Origin: Collinsella aerofaciens
Lineage (GTDB): Bacteria > Actinomycetota > Coriobacteriia > Coriobacteriales > Coriobacteriaceae
Direction: 5' to 3'
DNA length: 9,975 nt
Assembly: GCA_021641225.1 (NCBI GenBank)
Contig: JAJWXI010000056.1
Location: 1 to 9,975, forward strand
Of the stretch, positions 6,609-9,975 are shown piece by piece. Made by a program: the position numbers and the translations under genes. Position 1 is the first letter of the stretch; each line of letters starts with the position of its first letter. The notes beneath the pieces are model-generated. The model was given only the letters and a program-made list of their open reading frames with translations, was not told the DNA's origin and did not search any database.

Positions 6609-6623
6609 GTCCGCAATGAGTGC

Positions 6624-6656
6624 AAAAAGGCGCCCTCCGCAGGGGAGGACGCCTTT
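6624..6656 (-). terminator. Rho-independent terminator of rpmB
   Basis: On the leftward strand AAAGGCGTCCTCC pairs with GGAGGGCGCCTTT over 13 bp with one G-U wobble (6656-6644 with 6638-6626), around a 5-base loop at 6639-6643, and is followed by a run of U (6628-6624). It lies 68 bp past the rpmB stop. On the rightward strand the trailing T-run is short (TTTGG), so termination from that side would be weaker. Confidence 0.88.
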
Positions 6657-6724
6657 GGTAAGTTCTATGTGAACGCGAGGTCTTTGACCCGGAGAGTCCG
6701 AGGTACTTGTTGGTAAGACCTTAT

Positions 6725-6913
6725 TTAGGAGCGCGCAACCTTGCCGGACTTGAGGCAGGTGGAGCAAACGTTCATCTTGCGACGGTGACCATCGACGACG
6801 ACGTAGACGCGCTGGATGTTGGGGCGGAACTTACGGTTGGTGACGCGGTGAGAGTGGCTGATGGAGCGACCGGCAACGGGGTGCTTACCGCAAACTTCGC
6901 AAACTTTGGACAT
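6725..6913 (-). CDS. rpmB: 50S ribosomal protein L28, zinc-binding form
   Basis: This is a 62-residue structural protein of the large ribosomal subunit. It begins MSKVCEVCGKHPVAGRSISH, and the segment HRVTNRKFRPN is characteristic of L28. Two CxxC pairs (C5/C8 and C50/C53) form the zinc ribbon of the C+ version. The ATG at 6913 has AAGGAGG 7 bases upstream; an upstream in-frame extension to 6961 lacks a ribosome site. Length is normal for the family. The gene stands alone: its own promoter candidate lies upstream, a strong terminator downstream, and the neighbours are a transposase unit and the divergent pyr operon. Genomes with a C+ L28 sometimes carry a zinc-independent paralog under zinc control, but none is in this window. 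A hairpin between the stop codon and the terminator (arms 6678-6684 and 6715-6721) is of unknown role. Confidence 0.97.
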   Translation of the reverse strand: MSKVCEVCGKHPVAGRSISHSHRVTNRKFRPNIQRVYVVVDGHRRKMNVCSTCLKSGKVARS

Positions 6914-6929
6914 AACTGACCCTCCTTGG

Positions 6930-6949
6930 GCGACAAACGAACATGTCGC
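6930..6949 (-). other. 5' UTR hairpin just upstream of the rpmB ribosome-binding site
   Basis: GCGACA (6949-6944 leftward) pairs with TGTCGC (6935-6930) over 6 bp around an 8-base loop, ending 2 bases before the CCAAGGAGG region of the Shine-Dalgarno sequence. It could modulate L28 translation or be a chance stem. Only the complementarity is seen. Confidence 0.4.
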
Positions 6950-6967
6950 GTTAACAAACAAGCCTGA

Positions 6968-6973
6968 ACTATA
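6968..6973 (-). promoter_or_regulatory. Predicted -10 box of the rpmB promoter
   Basis: Leftward, TGCTATAGT gives an extended -10 (TG-n-TATAGT). The nearest -35-like hexamer, TTGCGC, is 20 bp away, too far for an ideal spacer, so recognition may depend on the extended -10. The start would lie about 50 bases before the ATG. Confidence 0.4.
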
Positions 6974-7228
6974 GCACAGAAGTCACTCCCTGTGCGCAAT
7001 CTACACAGAGATATTCCTCTTTTGGCGATAGTGCCCACGCTACGGCCCTGGACGTAGATCCGATTTGCGTGCAGCAGGGGGGATTATGCCAGCTCGCAAC
7101 AAAGTTTTCAAGCTCGTCCCACAAATATATATAGGTTTATTGAGCGTAGGGCTCCGTTTACGGATTGCTCTGTATTTATGCTCGCAATTAAGCTCAAGGT
7201 TGGCTACACTATCCCTTGACCATTAAAG
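6974..7228. other. Intergenic region between rpmB and the pyr leader
   Basis: I see no credible gene here. It holds the upstream part of the rpmB promoter, an AT-rich tract (CACAAATATATATAGG around 7120-7135) and candidate pyr promoters. Two weak inverted matches occur (TTGAGC near 7140 with GCTCAA near 7190, and CGTA/TACG inside), which may be leader structure if transcription starts at the upstream promoter. Confidence 0.5.
7105..7133 (+). promoter_or_regulatory. Candidate promoter of the pyr operon
   Basis: TTTTCA (7105-7110) and TATATA (7128-7133) are 17 bp apart, each matching the sigma-70 consensus at about four of six positions. This would give a leader of roughly 225 nt. A second possibility is TACACT at 7204-7209, which lies closer to the attenuator but has no convincing -35. 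The choice cannot be settled by eye. Confidence 0.35.
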
Positions 7229-7290
7229 GGGTACGAGATACCCACATGGAATTACATAGCTGCCAAAGAGCAGCCCTTCCTGTGGGTGTC
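7229..7290 (+). promoter_or_regulatory. pyr leader: competing hairpins upstream of the terminator (PyrR-type attenuator)
   Basis: Three nested pairings are visible. GGGTA (7229-7233) pairs with TACCC (7239-7243). GATACCCACA (7237-7246) pairs with TGTGGGTGTC (7281-7290), extended past a bulge to 7251/7277. GCTGC (7259-7263) pairs with GCAGC (7270-7274) around the loop CAAAGA. The long stem uses bases 7284-7290 that the terminator also needs, so the two exclude each other; the first hairpin in turn blocks the long stem. This is the anti-antiterminator, antiterminator and terminator logic of pyr attenuation. The CAAAGA loop matches the PyrR-binding loop CNGNGA, as I recall it, at three of four fixed positions. 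Confidence 0.65.
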
Positions 7291-7325
7291 TGGTCCGCTT
7301 TGAGCGGTCGGGCATCTATTTTTTT
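7284..7325 (+). terminator. Intrinsic terminator in the pyr leader
   Basis: Bases 7284-7293 pair with 7308-7317 (several G-U pairs), then past a bulged T, CCGCT (7295-7299) pairs with AGCGG (7303-7307) around the loop TTG. Seven T residues follow (7319-7325). It sits 39 bp before the pyrR start, the position expected for an attenuator. A further small hairpin (TTGACTG 7324-7330 with CAGTCAA 7337-7343) follows before the ribosome-binding site. Confidence 0.75.
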
Positions 7326-7364
7326 GACTGTGTCAGCAGTCAAGACATGTGAGGAAGGAGATCG

Positions 7365-7949
7365 ATGGGCACGACTTCCCCCAAGGCGGTCATCATGGAC
7401 GAGACCGCCGTCAATCGAGCGATGACCCGCATCGCGCACGAGATTCTCGAGCGCAACGAGGGCTGTGAAGACCTCGCTCTGGTCGGCATCGTCACGCGCG
7501 GCGACCTTCTGGCAAAGAAGCTCGCCGAGGAGATCAAGGAGATCGAGGGCGTCGACGTTCCGCTCGGTAGCCTCGACATCAGCTTCTACCGCGATGACTA
7601 TGCGACCAATTTCGCTCCCGCGATCCACGCTACCAACATTCCCTTCAGCGTCGACGGCAAGCGCGTCGTGCTGGTGGACGACATCCTGTATACGGGCCGT
7701 ACCATCCGCGCCGCTCTGGACGCCGTTATGGACCTGGGCCGTCCGAGCCGTGTTGAGCTGGCAGTTCTCGTTGACCGTGGCCACCGTGAGCTCCCCATCT
7801 CGCCGGACTTTGTCGGCAAGAACGTTCCCTCGTCGCATGAGGAGAACGTGCACCTATATATGAAGGAAGTCGACGGCCACACCGCCGTCGAGATTAACGA
7901 CGTCGCGCCGGGTTCCCACGTGGGCTCCGCGCCGCTGGGAGGTGAGTAG
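7365..7949 (+). CDS. pyrR: PyrR bifunctional pyr operon regulator / uracil phosphoribosyltransferase
   Basis: This 194-residue protein binds pyr mRNA in response to UMP/UTP and can convert uracil plus PRPP to UMP. The PRPP-binding signature VVLVDDILYTGRT spans 101-113. SFYRDD (73-78) and VDRGHRELP (137-145) are typical of PyrR. TRIAH (21-25), H140-R141 and K152 correspond to positions I recall as RNA-contacting in the B. subtilis protein, so RNA binding is probably retained. The ATG at 7365 follows AAGGAG closely (4 bases). The C-terminus extends roughly a dozen residues past the B. subtilis length (181). It is the first gene of the operon, downstream of an attenuator-like leader, which fits autoregulation. 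The stop codon is 4 bp before the pyrB start, so coupling is likely. Confidence 0.96.
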   Translation: MGTTSPKAVIMDETAVNRAMTRIAHEILERNEGCEDLALVGIVTRGDLLAKKLAEEIKEIEGVDVPLGSLDISFYRDDYATNFAPAIHATNIPFSVDGKRVVLVDDILYTGRTIRAALDAVMDLGRPSRVELAVLVDRGHRELPISPDFVGKNVPSSHEENVHLYMKEVDGHTAVEINDVAPGSHVGSAPLGGE

Positions 7950-7953
7950 TACC

Positions 7954-8898
7954 GTGGCGTTCAACCATAAGCACCTGATCGACATTACCGAGTACTCCGA
8001 AGAGGACATCAAGCTCATCCTCGAGACCGCCAAGGCGTTCTCCGAGGTCAACGAGCGTGCGATCAAGAAGGTCCCCACGCTCAAGGGCAAGACCATCGTC
8101 AACATGTTTAACGAGCCCTCGACGCGCACCCGCAGCTCCTTCGAGCTCGCCGAGAAGCGTCTTTCGGCCGACAGCCTCAACTTTGGCGGCTCCTCGACCT
8201 CCACGGTCAAGGGCGAGAGCCTCGTCGACACCGTCGAGACCCTCAACGCCTATAAGATCGACTGCATCGTCGTGCGCGACAAGCATGCCGGCGCGCCCTA
8301 CATCGTCACGCAGAACTCGCCCGCGAGCGTCATCTGCGCCGGCGACGGCAAGCACAACCATCCCACGCAGGCCCTGCTCGACCTGTACACCATCTGGGAG
8401 CACAAGGGCGACTTCCACGGTCTTAAGGTCGCCGTCGTCGGCGATATCGCGCACTCCCGTGTCTGCGGCTCGCTGATCCCCGCCCTTAAGATCATGGGCT
8501 GCGAGACCTACGCCGTCGCCCCCGGCACGCTGCTGCCGCCGGCGCCCGAGGTTCTGGGCTGCGACCACGTGACGAGCGACCTCGATTCCGTCCTGCCCGA
8601 GCTGGACGTCGTCTACATGCTGCGCGTGCAGCAGGAGCGCCTCGAGGGCGCTCCGTTCCCGACCATTCGTGAGTACCACAAACTCTTCGGTCTGACCAAG
8701 GACCGCGAGAAGCTCATGAAGCCCGACGCGATCATCTGCCACCCGGGTCCCATCAACCGCGGCGTCGAGTTCGACTCCTATATGGCCGACCACCCGCAAC
8801 GCTCCGTCATCCTGGAGCAGGTCTACGCCGGTATCTGCGTGCGTATGGCTATCCTGTATCTGCTGCTTGGAGGTGCCGATAATGGCCTTGCTTCTTAA
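7954..8898 (+). CDS. pyrB: Aspartate carbamoyltransferase catalytic subunit
   Basis: This enzyme condenses carbamoyl phosphate with aspartate to give N-carbamoyl-L-aspartate, the committed step of pyrimidine synthesis. I take the GTG at 7954 (314 residues) because GGAGGTGA ends 8 bases upstream, overlapping the end of pyrR; a GTG at 7942 would add 4 residues and lacks a site. Signatures: carbamoyl-phosphate loop FNEPSTRTRSSFE (STRTR 56-60), K86 in the mobile STSTVKGES loop, HPTQALLDL (H136), RVQQER (224-229) and HPGPINRG (263-270). All are intact and the length is normal. No pyrI regulatory subunit follows, so control is probably at expression through PyrR. It overlaps pyrC by 17 bp. Strong C-ending codon use suggests a well-expressed housekeeping gene. 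Confidence 0.97.
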   Translation: MAFNHKHLIDITEYSEEDIKLILETAKAFSEVNERAIKKVPTLKGKTIVNMFNEPSTRTRSSFELAEKRLSADSLNFGGSSTSTVKGESLVDTVETLNAYKIDCIVVRDKHAGAPYIVTQNSPASVICAGDGKHNHPTQALLDLYTIWEHKGDFHGLKVAVVGDIAHSRVCGSLIPALKIMGCETYAVAPGTLLPPAPEVLGCDHVTSDLDSVLPELDVVYMLRVQQERLEGAPFPTIREYHKLFGLTKDREKLMKPDAIICHPGPINRGVEFDSYMADHPQRSVILEQVYAGICVRMAILYLLLGGADNGLAS

Positions 8899-9975
8899 GA
8901 ATGCCCACGTCGTCGACCCGTCCGTCGAGCTTGACGGTGTCGTTGACGTCCTGATTGACGGCGATAAGATCGCCGAGGTCGGCGAGAATCTCGCCGTCGA
9001 GGGAGCCGAGGTCCGCGACCTTTCCGGTAAGTACCTCGTCCCCGGCCTGGTGGATATGCACGTTCACCTTCGCGAGCCCGGCTACGAGGTCAAAGAGGAC
9101 ATCGAGAGCGGCACCCGTGCAGCTGCCAAGGGCGGCTTTACCGGCGTGTGCGCCATGCCCAACACCGATCCCGTCACCGATAACGGCACCGTCGTGGAGT
9201 TCGTCAAGTCCCGCGCTGCCGAGGTCGGTCACTGCCGCGTCTATCCGTCGGGCGCCATGACCCGCGGTCTTAAGGGCGAGGCCATGTCCGAGATGGGCGA
9301 TATGGTCGCCCACGGCGCCGTCGCCTTCACTGACGACGGTCGTGGCGTGCAGGGCGCGGGCATGCTCCGTCGCTGCATGGACTACGGCAAGATGTTCGGC
9401 AAGGTCTTTATGAGCCACTGCCAGGACGAGGACCTGGTCGGCCACGGCCAGATCAACGAGGGCAAGGTCTCGACCCGTCTGGCTCTCGAGGGCTGGCCGG
9501 CTGCCGGCGAGGAGCTCCAGATCGCTCGCGACATCGAGATCGCCAAGCTGACCGGTGCCAAGCTGCACATCCAGCACATTTCCACCGCCCATGGCTTGGA
9601 GATCGTGCGTGCCGGTAAGGCCGCTGGCGTTCAGGTTACCTGCGAGGCTACCCCGCACCACATGTTCCTGACCGAGAACGACCTGGACGAGACCTACAAC
9701 ACCTCGCTCAAGGTCAACCCGCCGCTGCGTACCGAGGAGGATGCCGAGGCCATCCGCCAGGGCGTCATCGACGGCACCGTCGACGTTATCGTCACCGATC
9801 ACGCTCCCCACACCCCGTGGGAGAAGGCCCGCGAGTTCGAGCTTGCGCCCTTCGGCATGATCGGCCTCGAGACTTCGCTGTCGCTCGTCCTCACCGAGCT
9901 GGTCAACACGGGCAAGATGAGCATGGGCCGCATGGTCGAGCTCATGGCCATCAAGCCGCGTGAGATCCTGGGCCT
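8882..9975 (+). CDS. pyrC: Dihydroorotase, class I (3' end outside the window)
   Basis: This zinc amidohydrolase cyclises N-carbamoyl-L-aspartate to (S)-dihydroorotate. The ATG at 8882 follows GGAGGTG by 6 bases and lies inside the end of pyrB, an overlap of 17 bp that implies translational coupling. The frame stays open to the window end: 364 codons are visible of a usual 420-430. Metal and catalytic residues appear in order: DMHVHLREPG (H60, H62), MPNTDP (92-97), FTDDG (D151), SHCQDE (H179), QHIS (H232), ATPHH (257-260) and TDHAPHTPWE (D306). They match the class I (B. subtilis-like) type, and the full metal set says it is active rather than a structural pseudo-dihydroorotase. Further pyr genes probably follow to the right. 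Confidence 0.97.
   Translation, partial: MALLLKNAHVVDPSVELDGVVDVLIDGDKIAEVGENLAVEGAEVRDLSGKYLVPGLVDMHVHLREPGYEVKEDIESGTRAAAKGGFTGVCAMPNTDPVTDNGTVVEFVKSRAAEVGHCRVYPSGAMTRGLKGEAMSEMGDMVAHGAVAFTDDGRGVQGAGMLRRCMDYGKMFGKVFMSHCQDEDLVGHGQINEGKVSTRLALEGWPAAGEELQIARDIEIAKLTGAKLHIQHISTAHGLEIVRAGKAAGVQVTCEATPHHMFLTENDLDETYNTSLKVNPPLRTEEDAEAIRQGVIDGTVDVIVTDHAPHTPWEKAREFELAPFGMIGLETSLSLVLTELVNTGKMSMGRMVELMAIKPREILG

Larger units (their letters stand above)
5529..6622 (+). mobile_element. RAYT-type transposase unit bounded by inverted repeat elements
   Basis: A Y1 transposase gene lies between two inverted copies of the same 50-bp hairpin-bearing element, with an extra degenerate box at the right end (6609-6622). 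The span is about 1.1 kb. No target-site duplication is visible, as expected for HUH transposition, which makes none. The unit sits between the 3' end of tetR and the rpmB terminator. Whether the whole unit moves, or the gene is a domesticated RAYT that mobilises only the small repeats, cannot be decided from one locus. Confidence 0.7.

Noticed and set aside
6660..6724. tRNA-like stem between rpmB and its terminator
   Set aside because: There is a 7-bp closing stem, but no T-loop GTTCRA motif, no proper anticodon arm and no CCA, so it is treated as 3' UTR structure.
6555..6767. Small leftward open frame ending in THWGQT-like residues
   Set aside because: It runs through the rpmB 3' UTR, its terminator and the repeat element, with no ribosome-binding site; the C-terminal residues are just the repeat read through.
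7216..7425. Leader-peptide frame (TTG start) across the pyr attenuator
   Set aside because: No Shine-Dalgarno sequence precedes it, it runs through the terminator and into pyrR in another frame, and no informative codon run is present. RNA-structure control by PyrR explains the region better.
7894..8799. 301-codon leftward open frame opposite pyrB
   Set aside because: It is antisense to an unambiguous pyrB, with V/D/G/L-rich composition that arises from complementing C-ending codons.
8849..9811. 320-codon leftward open frame opposite pyrC
   Set aside because: It is antisense to an unambiguous dihydroorotase and has no domain signature or upstream ribosome-binding site.

Overview
The window looks like chromosomal DNA from a high-GC member of the Coriobacteriia, most likely Collinsella or a close relative. 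This rests on the overall GC-rich, C-ending codon use, the zinc-ribbon form of ribosomal protein L28, the B. subtilis-style order pyrR-pyrB-pyrC, and a very long coiled-coil FtsX-type ABC permease of the kind common in gut Actinobacteria and Firmicutes. The genus is an inference from recall, not from a search.

Region 1 (1-4944) is a leftward two-gene ABC transporter operon. It comprises an MacB/LolD-class ATPase (4119-4820) and a 1307-residue permease (184-4107) carrying about 510 residues of coiled coil in its first extracellular loop. The operon ends at a large GC-rich hairpin (85-128). A divergent TetR-family repressor gene (4945-5553) starts 124 bp away. The shared intergenic space contains overlapping divergent promoters bracketed by a 22-bp inverted repeat (21/22 identical), each arm holding an imperfect TetR-like palindrome. 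The layout predicts a repressor that controls both itself and the transporter.

Region 2 (5529-6622) is a repeat-and-transposase unit. A Y1/HUH transposase of the REP-associated (RAYT) type lies between two inverted 50-bp elements that match at 46 of 50 positions. A third, partial copy sits at the left edge of the window (1-54). The left element overlaps the 3' end of tetR and supplies that protein's last six residues and stop codon.

Region 3 (6624-6973) is a monocistronic leftward rpmB (L28) gene with its own terminator and a small 5' UTR hairpin.

Region 4 (about 7105-9975) is the start of a rightward pyrimidine operon: a structured leader with mutually exclusive hairpins ending in a U-tract terminator, then pyrR, pyrB and pyrC (cut off by the window end). 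PyrR would sense UMP/UTP and act on the leader. PyrB makes carbamoyl aspartate and PyrC cyclises it to dihydroorotate.

The least ordinary parts are the coiled-coil permease with its TetR operator pair, the repeat family attached to the transposase, and the pyr leader, where the best PyrR-like loop is in an unexpected place. Nothing here proves a wholly new system. The transporter module is the best candidate for an uncharacterised function.
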